Positions 35,633-44,829 of a DNA stretch of 64,000 nucleotides are shown here, piece after piece (positions within the stretch are counted from its first letter, which is position 1; each line of letters starts with the position of its first letter). This DNA is from Shimia sp040225985 (GTDB lineage: Bacteria > Pseudomonadota > Alphaproteobacteria > Rhodobacterales > Rhodobacteraceae). Under the pieces are notes generated by a model that ran no database searches, was not told the origin of the DNA, and worked only from the letters and a program-made list of their open reading frames with translations. The stretch covers positions 62,001 through 126,000 of the forward strand of contig NZ_JBBPEU010000006.1 in the NCBI RefSeq assembly GCF_040225985.1, written 5' to 3'. The translations under genes were made by a program, and so were the position numbers.

Positions 35633-36997
35633 ATGCGTACAATCACAGAACCCGCCCGCCAGATTGAAGTCATTCACGAAACCGATGTTCTTGTCGTCGG
35701 ATCGGGGCCCGGGGGCCTGTCCGCTGCGCTGGCCGCTGCGCGCGCCGGGGTGGCGGTCACGCTGGTGGAACGGTTCGGCTGTTTCGGCGGTAATATCACC
35801 GCCGTGGGTGTCGAGGGGATGCACTGGTATCGCCACGAACAGACCGTCGAGTCGATGGGCATTCCCAAGGAATTCGAGGACGCGGCCGTTGCGGCGGGGG
35901 CGGCAGTGCCCGAAAGCCAGTCTTTGAGTTACGAGATCGACAGCGAAGGGTTCAAGCTGGTCGCTGACCGGATGGTGGAAGAGGCGGGCATTAACGCCAT
36001 GCTGCATCGCTCTTTCGTGGCCCCGGTGATGGAGGGCGACCGGATCACCGGGATCATCACCGAATCCAAGGCCGGGCGCGAGGCGATCCTGGCCAGGGTG
36101 GTGATTGATGCGACCGGCGACGCGGATGTCGCCCACAGGGCCGGTGCGCCGACCCGCAAGGCCCCGCGCGAAGACCTGATGGCGGCCTCGGTGATGTTCC
36201 ATGTGGCGGGGCTGGACAAGGCGCGCTTCATCGAAGGCATCAAGGCCGATCCCCAGACCTATGCCGATTGGGGCGGCGGGGGCGAATGGAATATCGAAAC
36301 CTCGGGTAAAGAGGACGAGATGTTTTCGCCCTTCCTGCACAAGCCGTTCGCGCAGGCGATCAAGGCGGGCATGATCCCGGCGCATCTGAATACCATCGCC
36401 GGCACTTGGGGCGCGGCCCATGACACGGGCGAGCTGACCTATATGAACCTGATCCATCTGGCCAATTGCGACGGCACCGATCCCGATGATCTGACCGCGC
36501 ACGAGATCGAGGGCCGCCGTCAGGCCATGCTCGCGATCGAGGCCTTGCGGGTCTATACGCCGGGGTGCGAAAACATCCGCCTGCGCAACTTCGGGATGAC
36601 GTTGGGCATTCGGGACACGCGCAAGGTCGACACGGCCTATATCATGACGGAACAGGATGTGCGTGAACAGGGCCGGTTCGAGGACAGTATCGGGATTTTT
36701 CCCGAGTTTATCGACGGCTATGGCGTGCTGCTCCTGCCGACCACAGGGCGCTATTTCGAGGTGCCCTATCGCAACCTGCTGCCCAAGAAAATCAAGGGCC
36801 TTTTGGTGTCGGGGCGCGCCACGGGGGGCGAGAAAATTGCCCATGCCGCAACACGCAACATGGCCTGTTGTGCGGTGATCGGGCAGGGCGCAGGTGTGGC
36901 GGCGGCGCTGGCGGTGCGCTCAAACGCCGATCTGGACGCGATCAATATCACCGCCATCCAGACAGAACTGGACCGGCAGGGCGCGCGGGTGCACTGA
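35633..36997 (+). CDS. FAD-dependent oxidoreductase
   Basis: A 454-residue protein of the FAD_oxidored (PF12831-like) type. The FAD-binding GSGPGG is at residues 23-28, followed by VERFGCFGGNITAVG; the DATGDADVAHRAGAP segment and a C-terminal GRATGGEKIAHAATRNMACCAVIGQGAGVAAALA close the flavin site. No signal peptide; substrate unknown. Convergent with the DUF2237 gene, the two stops being adjacent. Confidence 0.85.
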   Translation: MRTITEPARQIEVIHETDVLVVGSGPGGLSAALAAARAGVAVTLVERFGCFGGNITAVGVEGMHWYRHEQTVESMGIPKEFEDAAVAAGAAVPESQSLSYEIDSEGFKLVADRMVEEAGINAMLHRSFVAPVMEGDRITGIITESKAGREAILARVVIDATGDADVAHRAGAPTRKAPREDLMAASVMFHVAGLDKARFIEGIKADPQTYADWGGGGEWNIETSGKEDEMFSPFLHKPFAQAIKAGMIPAHLNTIAGTWGAAHDTGELTYMNLIHLANCDGTDPDDLTAHEIEGRRQAMLAIEALRVYTPGCENIRLRNFGMTLGIRDTRKVDTAYIMTEQDVREQGRFEDSIGIFPEFIDGYGVLLLPTTGRYFEVPYRNLLPKKIKGLLVSGRATGGEKIAHAATRNMACCAVIGQGAGVAAALAVRSNADLDAINITAIQTELDRQGARVH

Positions 36998-37366
36998 TCA
37001 GACGCGATAAAGTTCCAGCACTTCCAGTGGGATCAGGTCCAGTGTGCGTTCATGGGTTGCCTCAAGCCGCACCTTGGGCGCGCAGCCTTCATCATGGGCC
37101 TGCAGGAACCTGCCGGCACACAGACACCATGCGTCTCCGGGTTTCAGCCCCGGAAAGGCAAATTCGGGGTGTGGGGTGCTCAGGTCGTTGCCGACATACT
37201 TGGAAAAGGCCAGAAACTCGGCCGTCATGATGGCACAAACGGTATGCACACCCTGATCCTCGAAACAGGTGTTGCAATGCCCGTCGCGGAAGAACCCCGT
37301 GACCGGATCACCGGAACAAAGTTCGAGCGCGGTTCCAAGGACGTTGACCGAAGGTTCCATCTGCAT
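36998..37366 (-). CDS. DUF2237-family protein
   Basis: A 122-residue protein. The family marks are NVLGTALELCSGDPVTGFFRDGHCNTCFEDQGVHTVCAIMTAEFLAFSKYVGNDLSTP and GDAWCLCAGRFLQA. Six cysteines, including C-x2-C and C-x-C, suggest metal or redox chemistry. The role is not known. The start is preceded by CAGGAG, and the upstream region carries an 8-bp dyad. Confidence 0.85.
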   Translation of the reverse strand: MQMEPSVNVLGTALELCSGDPVTGFFRDGHCNTCFEDQGVHTVCAIMTAEFLAFSKYVGNDLSTPHPEFAFPGLKPGDAWCLCAGRFLQAHDEGCAPKVRLEATHERTLDLIPLEVLELYRV

Positions 37367-37389
37367 GATCCGGCACTCCTGTGTGTGGC

Positions 37390-37411
37390 TTGCCCTATCA
37401 TACTAGGGCAA
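37390..37411. promoter_or_regulatory. Inverted repeat upstream of the DUF2237 gene
   Basis: TTGCCCTA-TCATAC-TAGGGCAA, a perfect 8-bp dyad 23-44 bases ahead of the start codon. On the minus strand its centre contains TATGAT, a -10-like hexamer, so a repressor bound here would cover the promoter. It lies after the stop of the serine hydrolase, so a weak terminator is the other reading. Confidence 0.45.
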
Positions 37412-37430
37412 ACCGCGATTTGTGCCAAAT

Positions 37431-38597
37431 CTACTGTGCTGCTTCGGCCATTGCCCTGAACATCGCGATATTGGTGTCGGTGACGCCTTCGTCCTTGAAC
37501 CGGCGGTCTGCCGAGTTCATGGCGATCACCACGCCCAGAGGTTTGTTCACATAGATATACTGGCCATAGATGCCGATGCCGAAGAATTCGCCGTCGCGCA
37601 CGTCCTTGGGCATCCACCACTGATACCCGTAATGCAGGTTGCCTTCATCCGTATTGGCGCTGGGCACCGTGCTTGCAGCCACCCAGTCGGCGGGTACGAT
37701 CTGTTGACCACCATAAGCGCCGTCTTGCAGGAACATCTGGCCAAAGCGCGCATAGTCACGCGTGCGGATGTTCAGACCGCCCAGAACAAAGGCCACGCCC
37801 ACGCCATCGGTGATGTAATAGGGCGACGCCTCGTACCCCAGCGGCTGGATGATCTTTTCCGACAGCAAGGAGGCGATATCGCGACCCGTCGCGCCCCGGA
37901 TCACCATGCCAAGGATATGGGTGTCGATCGACACGTATTGCCATTCGGTGCCCGCAGCGATGAAGGTCTCGGAGAGGGCCTCGGCGAAGCCGTCCATCGT
38001 GCCGCCAAGCGCAATCACGCGCCCCATCCGGTTGATGTCAGAATTATAGTCGAGGTAATCCTCGTTGAAGGTTACGCCGCTGGACATTTGCAACACATTG
38101 CGCACCGTCGCCCCGTCATAAGCGGTGCCCTTTAACGAAGGCGCGTATTTCGTGACGGGATCATCCAGACTGTCGATATGGCCTTCGGCCACGATCACGC
38201 CGAACAGCGCCGAGAGATAGGATTTGGCCACCGACCACGAAATGCGCTGATCCTCGGGCGCGGTGCCCTTGTAGTAGCTTTCATGCACGATCTGTCCGTC
38301 TTTCAGCATGACCAGCGCAGTGACTGAACGCGCGTCGATCCAGTCGCTGAACCCGCCGGGCAGGGGCGTATCCGGCCCCTTGGGCAGGTCAGAAACCGGC
38401 CCGTCGCCGCGCGACACTTCGCGGGTCAGGAAGGCCTGATCCATATGCGAGAAATTGTGAACGATCTTTTCTTCGGTAAATAGTGAGTTCACCGCCAGCA
38501 GACGATGGATTTCCTCGCGTTTCCAGACGTAGATGACCGCCGCTGCCAGAACCAGCATCAGCAGGATACGGCCTAGCCACTTCCCAAATGTACGCAT
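37431..38597 (-). CDS. Serine hydrolase, class C beta-lactamase family
   Basis: A 388-residue protein with one N-terminal hydrophobic helix (residues 9-24) and a periplasmic-type domain. The active-site S-x-x-K is SVAK at about 122-125, and the YVS segment resembles the second motif. Length and motif order are those of EstB/DD-peptidase-like serine hydrolases (penicillin-binding type). The start at MRTFGKWLGR has GGGGAGAAG upstream. Substrate unknown. Confidence 0.83.
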   Translation of the reverse strand: MRTFGKWLGRILLMLVLAAAVIYVWKREEIHRLLAVNSLFTEEKIVHNFSHMDQAFLTREVSRGDGPVSDLPKGPDTPLPGGFSDWIDARSVTALVMLKDGQIVHESYYKGTAPEDQRISWSVAKSYLSALFGVIVAEGHIDSLDDPVTKYAPSLKGTAYDGATVRNVLQMSSGVTFNEDYLDYNSDINRMGRVIALGGTMDGFAEALSETFIAAGTEWQYVSIDTHILGMVIRGATGRDIASLLSEKIIQPLGYEASPYYITDGVGVAFVLGGLNIRTRDYARFGQMFLQDGAYGGQQIVPADWVAASTVPSANTDEGNLHYGYQWWMPKDVRDGEFFGIGIYGQYIYVNKPLGVVIAMNSADRRFKDEGVTDTNIAMFRAMAEAAQ

Positions 38598-38656
38598 GTT
38601 TCTTCTCCCCTTTTGGCCATTCGACACGCGGGGCAGGGGGCTTGGCAAGCCTGACG

Positions 38657-39700
38657 TTAGGAAAGGCCGTCTGGGCCCCGCCAATAGACCCAGCGCCCGT
38701 GAAAGTCGATCCGGCCCAGATCAATCTGCCGGTCGCCGGGCCAGAGGCGCAGGCTTAGCCCCGCGCCGGGCGTGTCGGCGTCGGCTTCCATCCGCAACCA
38801 TGCCAGCGGGCGGGACTCGGTCGCGGCGTCCCCGGCGGTTTCAATCAGAGCCTTGCCGCGCGTTTGCACCGCGTCGGGGAAATACTGCCACGCGATTGTG
38901 TGATAGATCAGGTGCAGCCCGTCAAAGCGGCCTTCCAGCCGCTGTTCGAGCCAGTCAATCGCGTCGGCGCGGTCCACCTTGGCCTCTTGCAGGGCAATCG
39001 CGGCGCGGGTCCGCTCCATCCGTTCGGTCTGGTCGGGCCAGAGATAGGCCAGCAGCCGCAGGGCGCCGTCGGGATTTTGGGCCTGTAGCGGGTTCAGGTC
39101 AACGCCGCGGCGGTCTGTGATACGGGGGCGGCTTTGCGGTGGCAGCGGGCCTTGCCAGTCGGGCGACAGGGCCACGGGCGAATTTGCGGATCCGTAAAGG
39201 GTGCCGTTCAAGTGCAGGGCAAAGCGGTCGAACATCAGGTTCAATCCGCCGCTTGCCCCCAGTTCTGACAGGCGAACCGGCAGGTCATAGCGGTCGGCCA
39301 AAAGATGGGACGTGGCAATCATGGCAACCGCGCGGCGCACCTCGTTGGTCTGGGGGGCATTGTCCACCCAGTCACACAGCCATTGGTCATGGCGGCGCAG
39401 CGCAGCCTCGACGGCCTGCCAAAGGGGGGCGTCCCCGGCCTCATGGGGTGGATAGACGGCGGCAAGGTCCGCGTCCATGCCGTTCAGCACAAGCGCGTGC
39501 AGGCCGCCGGTGGTGCGTAGGGGCAGGCTGGCGGCCATGGGGCCGATATCGCCCTGCCACCCGGCCAGTTTGGCGGCCAGCGCCGTGTCCTCGGGCCAGT
39601 TGTCGGCCAGAAGCCGCAGTAAGCGTCCCATGAACGGGCTGTCCAGCGCCTCGCAATGTCCGGCCTGATCGCGAAAGGCCGCGTGCAGGGCCACCGTCAT
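38657..39700 (-). CDS. DUF2332-family protein
   Basis: A 347-residue soluble protein. Typical stretches are YPPHEAGDAPLWQAVEAAL, VDNAPQTNEVRRA, LSELGASGGLNLMFDRF, DLNPLQAQNPDGALRLLAYLWPDQTERM and LIYHTIAWQYF. GASGGLNL resembles a SAM-methyltransferase loop, but activity is unknown. It overlaps the stop of pth by four bases (ATGA) and is translated after it. Confidence 0.8.
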   Translation of the reverse strand: MTVALHAAFRDQAGHCEALDSPFMGRLLRLLADNWPEDTALAAKLAGWQGDIGPMAASLPLRTTGGLHALVLNGMDADLAAVYPPHEAGDAPLWQAVEAALRRHDQWLCDWVDNAPQTNEVRRAVAMIATSHLLADRYDLPVRLSELGASGGLNLMFDRFALHLNGTLYGSANSPVALSPDWQGPLPPQSRPRITDRRGVDLNPLQAQNPDGALRLLAYLWPDQTERMERTRAAIALQEAKVDRADAIDWLEQRLEGRFDGLHLIYHTIAWQYFPDAVQTRGKALIETAGDAATESRPLAWLRMEADADTPGAGLSLRLWPGDRQIDLGRIDFHGRWVYWRGPDGLS

Positions 39701-40404
39701 TTGAACTTGTCCAGCAGCTTTTGCATGGGACTGCGGGTATCTTGGGCCTCGGGCGCCGGCGTAGGGGAGGGCACGGGTTTGGGCGCGGCGGGCTCGGGGG
39801 GGCGTTTGGGCTTGGGCTGGGTGGTGGAGGACCGGGGCGGATTCACGCGCAGGGCGACCGCGTTCATGAATTTGCCGGTGTCATCAGCGGCCAGATGCTG
39901 CGCCCCGTCCGAGACCCCGCGCAGCACGTCATCCAGCCAGTCCTGATCGGCCTTGGCAAAGTCACGCAGTACATAGCCCGAGACCGCGTTCTTGTTGCCG
40001 GGATGGCCTATGCCCATGCGAATGCGGTCGTAATGCGGGCCAATATGCTGGTGGATCGAGCGCAGCCCGTTGTGGCCCGCATGGCCGCCGCCCGCCTTGG
40101 CGCGGCATTTGCCGGGGGCGAGGTCCAGTTCATCGTGGAACACGGTCACGTCCGTGCTGTCCAGCTTGTAAAACCGCATGGCTTCGCCGACGGATTGCCC
40201 CGAGAGATTCATGAAGGTTTCGGGTTTCAGCAAGATCACCTTTTCGCTGCCGAACTTACCTTCGGAAACCTGTCCCTGGAACTTGCTGCGCCACGGGGCA
40301 AAGCCGTGATCTTCGGCGATGCGGTCCAATGCCATGTAGCCGATATTGTGGCGGTTGCCTGCGTATTTGGGGCCGGGATTGCCCAGTCCAACAAACAGTT
40401 TCAT
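39697..40404 (-). CDS. pth: Peptidyl-tRNA hydrolase with proline-rich tail
   Basis: A 235-residue enzyme that recycles peptidyl-tRNA. Core marks are GLGNPGPKYAGNRHNIGYMALD with the catalytic His, KPETFMNLSGQSV, HDELDLAPG and GGHAGHNGLRSI. The catalytic domain ends near residue 190; the last 45 residues are an added Pro/Lys/Ala-rich tail ending SPMQKLLDKFK, not in E. coli Pth. It stands downstream of rplY, as in many proteobacteria, but with a terminator between. Confidence 0.94.
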   Translation of the reverse strand: MKLFVGLGNPGPKYAGNRHNIGYMALDRIAEDHGFAPWRSKFQGQVSEGKFGSEKVILLKPETFMNLSGQSVGEAMRFYKLDSTDVTVFHDELDLAPGKCRAKAGGGHAGHNGLRSIHQHIGPHYDRIRMGIGHPGNKNAVSGYVLRDFAKADQDWLDDVLRGVSDGAQHLAADDTGKFMNAVALRVNPPRSSTTQPKPKRPPEPAAPKPVPSPTPAPEAQDTRSPMQKLLDKFK

Positions 40405-40481
40405 CTCTTGCGCGCCCCTGTTGCCTGTTGCTCTGATCTATAGGCGTCCGACGGCGCGGAATCAATTCACCTGCCCCAATG

Positions 40482-40510
40482 AAAAACGCGGTCCCCGAAG
40501 GAACCGCGTT
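40482..40510 (-). terminator. Terminator after rplY
   Basis: On the minus strand AACGCGGTTC, a short loop and GACCGCGTT are followed by TTTC. It lies between rplY and pth. Confidence 0.7.
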
Positions 40511-40538
40511 TCAATAGAACCGCAAAAGGGCGCAAAGA

Positions 40539-41168
40539 TTATTCTTCTGCAGCCTCTTCGCCTTCTTCTCCTTCGGCTTCATCTTCTGCCGAACGCAGAC
40601 CCGACGGGGCCGAGATGTTGGCGATGACGAAGTCACGGTCGATGGTCGGCTTGCAACCTTCGGGCAGGGTGACGTCCGAGATGTGCACGATGTCGCCGAT
40701 GTCCAGACCGCTCAGGTCCACGGTGATGCTCTCGGGGATCTCGCCCGCGGTCACGTTCAGTTCCACCTCGGGACGGACAACGGTCAAAACGCCGCCTTTC
40801 TTGATGCCGGGGGCAGCTTCTTCGTTGATGAAGTCAACGTGGATGAACAGGTTGATTTTCGAAGTGCGGCGCAGGCGCAGCAGGTCGATGTGGGTCGGCA
40901 GGTCTTTGACCACGTCGCGCTGTACGCCACGGCAGATGACGCGCACGTCTTCCTGGCCTTCAACCTTGAGGTTGAACAGGGTCGACAGGAAGCGGCCTTC
41001 TTTCAGTTTCTTCAGCAGAACGTTGAAAGGCATCTGGATTGCGAGAGGCTCTGCGTCGCCGCCATAGACGACACCGGGAACCATGTTGTTGCGACGTGCT
41101 TCGCGAGCGGCGCCCTTGCCTGTCCCCGCGCGGACCTCGGCGTGAAGATCAGGGATCTGTCCAGCCAT
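40539..41168 (-). CDS. rplY: 50S ribosomal protein L25/general stress protein Ctc
   Basis: A 209-residue long-form L25: the N-terminal 5S rRNA-binding domain (residues 1-95, including GKGAAREARRNNMVPGVVYGG), the C-terminal TL5/CTC beta domain (about 100-185) and an acidic tail of Glu/Ala. Length matches the alphaproteobacterial two-domain form. The ATG has an A-rich region with GGAG upstream. Confidence 0.94.
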   Translation of the reverse strand: MAGQIPDLHAEVRAGTGKGAAREARRNNMVPGVVYGGDAEPLAIQMPFNVLLKKLKEGRFLSTLFNLKVEGQEDVRVICRGVQRDVVKDLPTHIDLLRLRRTSKINLFIHVDFINEEAAPGIKKGGVLTVVRPEVELNVTAGEIPESITVDLSGLDIGDIVHISDVTLPEGCKPTIDRDFVIANISAPSGLRSAEDEAEGEEGEEAAEE

Positions 41169-41349
41169 TTGAATTCTCCAATATGTTAGGGCAGGGTGCC
41201 TCCAAGGCTGTCACCCCGCGTGAAGCCGCGCTCTTAGCGCAGTCTCGTCCGTTTGGAAAGAGGATTCGCGCAGGTTTTTTGCCGCGCTGCCCCTTTGGAC
41301 ACGGGCGCATCGCGGGCGCGTCCGTGCCGGAGGTTTCAATAGCGCGGGA

Positions 41350-42516
41350 TCACGATTGCCAGCGGCCTGCAAAATCCTCGGGGATCATCAGGATATCGCG
41401 GTCCACATCGTTGATGTCGGTGCGTCCGCAAAGGCCCATAGATACGTCGAGTTCGTTGTGGATCAGCTCCAGCGCCTTGGTAACGCCGGCCTCGCCCATC
41501 GCGCCAAGACCATAGGTGAAGGCGCGCCCGATATAGGTGCCCTTGGCCCCCATCGCGACCGCCTTGAGCACGTCCTGACCCGAGCGGATACCGCTGTCGA
41601 GATGCACCTCGATCTTGTCGCCCACCGCATCCAGTATGGCGGGCAGGGCACGGATCGACGACAGTGCCCCGTCCAGTTGCCGCCCGCCGTGGTTCGACAC
41701 AATGATCGCATCCGCGCCCACATTCAGCGCCTCAAGTGCGTCGCGCGGGTCGATGATGCCCTTGATGATCAGGGGACCATCCCACATCTTGCGGAATTCG
41801 CGGATCCGGTCCCAATCCAGCGCCTGGTCGAACGCCTTCGAGGTCCATGTGCTGAGGCTGCCAGGATCGGTCACGCCCTTGGCATGTCCCACGATATTGC
41901 CGAAAAAGCGCCGCTTGGTGCCCAGCATTTCAAGTCCCCAGCTCCATTTCGTGGCAAGGTTGGCCATGGATTTCAGGGTCAGCTTGGGCGGGGCGGACAG
42001 GCCGTTCTTGAGGTCCTTGTGGCGCTGCCCCAGCATTTGCAGGTCGACCGTAATCACCGCCGCCGAACATTTCGCCGCTTTGGCGCGGTCGAACAGGCGC
42101 TGCATGAAATCGTCGTCTTTCAGGGTGTAGACCTGCATCCAGAACGGTTTGGTCGTGTTTTCGGCCACGTCCTCGATTGAACAGATCGACATGGTCGACA
42201 GAGTGAAAGGCACGCCGAATTTCTCGGCGGCGCGGGCCGCCTTGATTTCGCCATCAGCATTCTGCATGCCGGTCAGGCCCACGGGGGCCAGGGCCACGGG
42301 CATCGCCACATCCTGTCCGATCATCTGGGTCTTGGTGCTGCGGCCGGTCATGTCGATGGCGACGCGCTGGCGCAGGTAGAGCTTTTCAAAGTCCGATGTG
42401 TTCTCGCGGAAGGTCTGTTCCGTCCAGCTGCCGCTTTCGGCATAGTCAAAGAACATGCGCGGCACCCGCCGTTCATAGATATGTTTCAGATCTTCGATAT
42501 TGGTGATGACGGGCAT
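41350..42516 (-). CDS. Alpha-hydroxy-acid oxidase / L-lactate dehydrogenase (FMN)
   Basis: A 388-residue FMN TIM-barrel enzyme. It opens with TNIEDLKHIYERRVPRMFFDYAESGSW; the active site includes MQVYTL, VITVDL and VSNHGGRQLDGA with the catalytic His, then LDSGIRSGQDVLKAVAMGAKGTYIGRA at the FMN phosphate. Similar in length and sequence to LldD. LldD oxidises L-lactate to pyruvate and passes electrons to the quinone pool; glycolate oxidase-type relatives are the alternative. The start is at MPVITN; the ORF extends eight codons upstream. Confidence 0.88.
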   Translation of the reverse strand: MPVITNIEDLKHIYERRVPRMFFDYAESGSWTEQTFRENTSDFEKLYLRQRVAIDMTGRSTKTQMIGQDVAMPVALAPVGLTGMQNADGEIKAARAAEKFGVPFTLSTMSICSIEDVAENTTKPFWMQVYTLKDDDFMQRLFDRAKAAKCSAAVITVDLQMLGQRHKDLKNGLSAPPKLTLKSMANLATKWSWGLEMLGTKRRFFGNIVGHAKGVTDPGSLSTWTSKAFDQALDWDRIREFRKMWDGPLIIKGIIDPRDALEALNVGADAIIVSNHGGRQLDGALSSIRALPAILDAVGDKIEVHLDSGIRSGQDVLKAVAMGAKGTYIGRAFTYGLGAMGEAGVTKALELIHNELDVSMGLCGRTDINDVDRDILMIPEDFAGRWQS

Positions 42517-42634
42517 GATGGGCTCGCTTCTGGGTCGCATTGGTCAAGGTTCTTTACCAATGCGCGGCGTTTGACGCAAGTGCGACCTGTCGCTGCATGG
42601 CGCGACTGGCTGGAGCAAGGCATTGGAGGGGGCG

Positions 42635-43333
42635 TCAGGCGGACGGGCGTGACTCGGCGCGCAGATAGGCGCGGCTGAGGATAACCGCAGCCAGAATTGC
42701 GGGCACAAGGGTCAGGACCGTGACCAGCGTTTGATAAGCGATCCGCTGCAAAAGGGGGCTGTCGGGCGTGGCCTGCCAGCCAGTGAAGGCCAGCAGGGCC
42801 ATGCCCGCGATCCCGACGGCAACGGGGCCTGTCAACAGGTGCAGCACATCGCGGCCAAACGCCTTGCGTCCCCGTTTCAAGGCGGCGCTGAGTGAGGTAT
42901 CCGCGCGTTCGGCGCAGGCGGGCAGGACGCTGCCGATCAGGGCCAGTAGCCCGCAGAACAGGGGCGTGCCCACGGCGATCCCCCAAAGCGCGAAGGCCCC
43001 GTCCGCTTCGGGCGAAATGCCGGAAACCCCCAACGCAAGGAACCCGCCCGCCATCAGCAGCATCAGCACCATGAACAGCGCGAGAAAGCGCAGAAGATAA
43101 CCGACCACGGGGACCTTGGAGCCGTCCTTGCCCGTGGTACCCAGTGGATCGGCCCAGCCGTGGACCTCGCCCAGTTGCACCATGCGATGAGTGTAAAGCA
43201 TCGACAGACCCGCAAAGACCAGCGTCACGATGCCGGTGGCCTGCATCATTAGTTCGAGCATGACCACGACCACCACGACGATCACGTAATGCGCAATGTT
43301 GTGCCGCAGAAGGGTGAGGGTTTCAGGGACCAT
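42635..43333 (-). CDS. Uncharacterised multi-pass membrane protein
   Basis: A 232-residue protein with five or six hydrophobic segments, including a run of valines (YVIVVVVVVMLELMM) in the first helix. Between helices 2 and 3 is a charged loop (GEVHGWADPLGTTGKDGSKVP). No recognised motif. It follows trpA by six bases on the same strand and could be co-transcribed. Function unknown. Confidence 0.65.
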   Translation of the reverse strand: MVPETLTLLRHNIAHYVIVVVVVVMLELMMQATGIVTLVFAGLSMLYTHRMVQLGEVHGWADPLGTTGKDGSKVPVVGYLLRFLALFMVLMLLMAGGFLALGVSGISPEADGAFALWGIAVGTPLFCGLLALIGSVLPACAERADTSLSAALKRGRKAFGRDVLHLLTGPVAVGIAGMALLAFTGWQATPDSPLLQRIAYQTLVTVLTLVPAILAAVILSRAYLRAESRPSA

Positions 43334-43339
43334 GCCGGA

Positions 43340-44131
43340 TCAGGCGCGGTGGGCGCCGTCAGCCAGCGATTTCACAAAGTCCAGCACCTCGGTCACGGGT
43401 TTTCCGGCCCCGATCTGGCCTACAATGGCCGACCCGACAACTGCGCCGTCAGCGACCGAGGCAATGGCCTCGGATTTCTCGGGCGTGTTGATGCCGAAAC
43501 CGACAATCACGGGCAGGTCGGTCGAGGCCTTGATGCGGGCGACTTCGGGGCCGACTTCGCCCGCCTGCGCCTCGGCTGCGCCGGTGATGCCGGTCACCGA
43601 GACGTAATAAACAAAGCCCGAGGTGTTCTGGAGCACCTTGGGCAGGCGTTTGTCGTCGGTGGTGGGGGTGGCAAGGCGGATAAAGTTCATGCCGGCCGCC
43701 TGTGCCGGGATGCAGAGTTCTTCGTCCTCTTCCGGGGGCAAGTCCACGACGATCAGCCCGTCAATGCCCGCCGCCTTGGCATCGTCCAGAAACTTGTCCA
43801 CGCCGCGCGAATAGATCGGGTTGTAATAGCCCATGAGCACGATCGGGGTGGTGTCGTCCTGCTTGCGGAACTCGGTTGCGAGGTCCAGCGTCCTTTGCAG
43901 GGTCATGCCGCCATCCAGCGCGCGCTGGCCGGCCAGCTGGATCGTGGGGCCGTCGGCCATCGGATCGGTGAAGGGCAGGCCCAGTTCGATGATGTCGACG
44001 CCCGCGCCGGGCAGGCCGCGCACGATTTCGAGCGAGGTGTCGTAATCCGGGTCTCCGGCCATGACATACGCCACGAAGGCTTTTTTGCCTGCGGCATTCA
44101 GTTCGGCGAATTTGGCGTCAATACGAGTCAT
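43340..44131 (-). CDS. trpA: Tryptophan synthase alpha chain
   Basis: A 263-residue TIM-barrel enzyme that cleaves indole-3-glycerol phosphate. Catalytic Glu in IELGLPFTDPMADGPTIQ and Asp60-like DPMADGP are present; the phosphate site is at FGINTPEKSEAIA and DGAVVGSAIV. It lies about 8 kb from trpB on the opposite strand, so the operon is divided. The downstream membrane-protein gene begins six bases after its stop. Confidence 0.96.
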   Translation of the reverse strand: MTRIDAKFAELNAAGKKAFVAYVMAGDPDYDTSLEIVRGLPGAGVDIIELGLPFTDPMADGPTIQLAGQRALDGGMTLQRTLDLATEFRKQDDTTPIVLMGYYNPIYSRGVDKFLDDAKAAGIDGLIVVDLPPEEDEELCIPAQAAGMNFIRLATPTTDDKRLPKVLQNTSGFVYYVSVTGITGAAEAQAGEVGPEVARIKASTDLPVIVGFGINTPEKSEAIASVADGAVVGSAIVGQIGAGKPVTEVLDFVKSLADGAHRA

Positions 44132-44231
44132 CGGCTGGTCCCTGTGAAATTCTGCGTTCCGATGTGCCGGAACCGGCAGGGGAAATCAATCCCGACCATG
44201 CCGCTGGGATACACTCACTTGGAAAAACCGC

Positions 44232-44717
44232 TCAGAACCGCGCGTGATAACGCAGGTGCAGGGCGTTCACACCGGGGTTTGAATTCGCCAGACCACCGTT
44301 TGATTTGTGCGACACCGCCAGCGACAGGGCGTTGCCGTTGGCAAAGGTATAGCCCACGCCCAAAAGGCTGCGGATTTCAAAAGTCTGGCCAAGATCGGTC
44401 AGTGGATCGCTTTCCCAATAGGCGCCGGGCATCACGCTGAGTTCGGCAAACCACGGGCTGTCGAAATCATAGACCCCGACAAGGCCCGCCCCGACGAATA
44501 CATCGCCGTTGGCGGTGCTGGACAGGACGCCGCCCCAAGACACGTCCCAGTGGCGGGTGTCGTGGAACGGGCTGTGGTGGTATTCAATGTCAAAGATCGC
44601 GGAATCTTCGGCAAGGATGTTCCCGTATTTGGTGTATCCGGCCCCGATAACGATTTCCTGGGCGATGGCCGAAGTGCCGGTCAGCAGCGCGGCGGCGACA
44701 AATAATGCTTTCTTCAT
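44232..44717 (-). CDS. Lipid A 3-O-deacylase-like outer membrane protein (PagL family)
   Basis: A 161-residue protein with a signal peptide (cleavage after AIAQ) and an eight-stranded beta-barrel pattern ending in a terminal Phe (HLRYHARF). The PagL active-site block is AVSHKSNGGLANSNPGVNALHLRY, holding the His and Ser. PagL removes the 3-O acyl chain of lipid A. Family naming is confident, enzyme activity is inferred. Confidence 0.8.
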   Translation of the reverse strand: MKKALFVAAALLTGTSAIAQEIVIGAGYTKYGNILAEDSAIFDIEYHHSPFHDTRHWDVSWGGVLSSTANGDVFVGAGLVGVYDFDSPWFAELSVMPGAYWESDPLTDLGQTFEIRSLLGVGYTFANGNALSLAVSHKSNGGLANSNPGVNALHLRYHARF

Positions 44718-44829
44718 GGCGCAATTAAAATCCTGTTTGCCATAGATGTTAAGCCTCTAATTGGGCATGCCGTCAAACAGTTCAACCAGTAAGCGTTGTT
44801 TCCCCGGCGTCCGGCGCGGTTAGGGGTGC

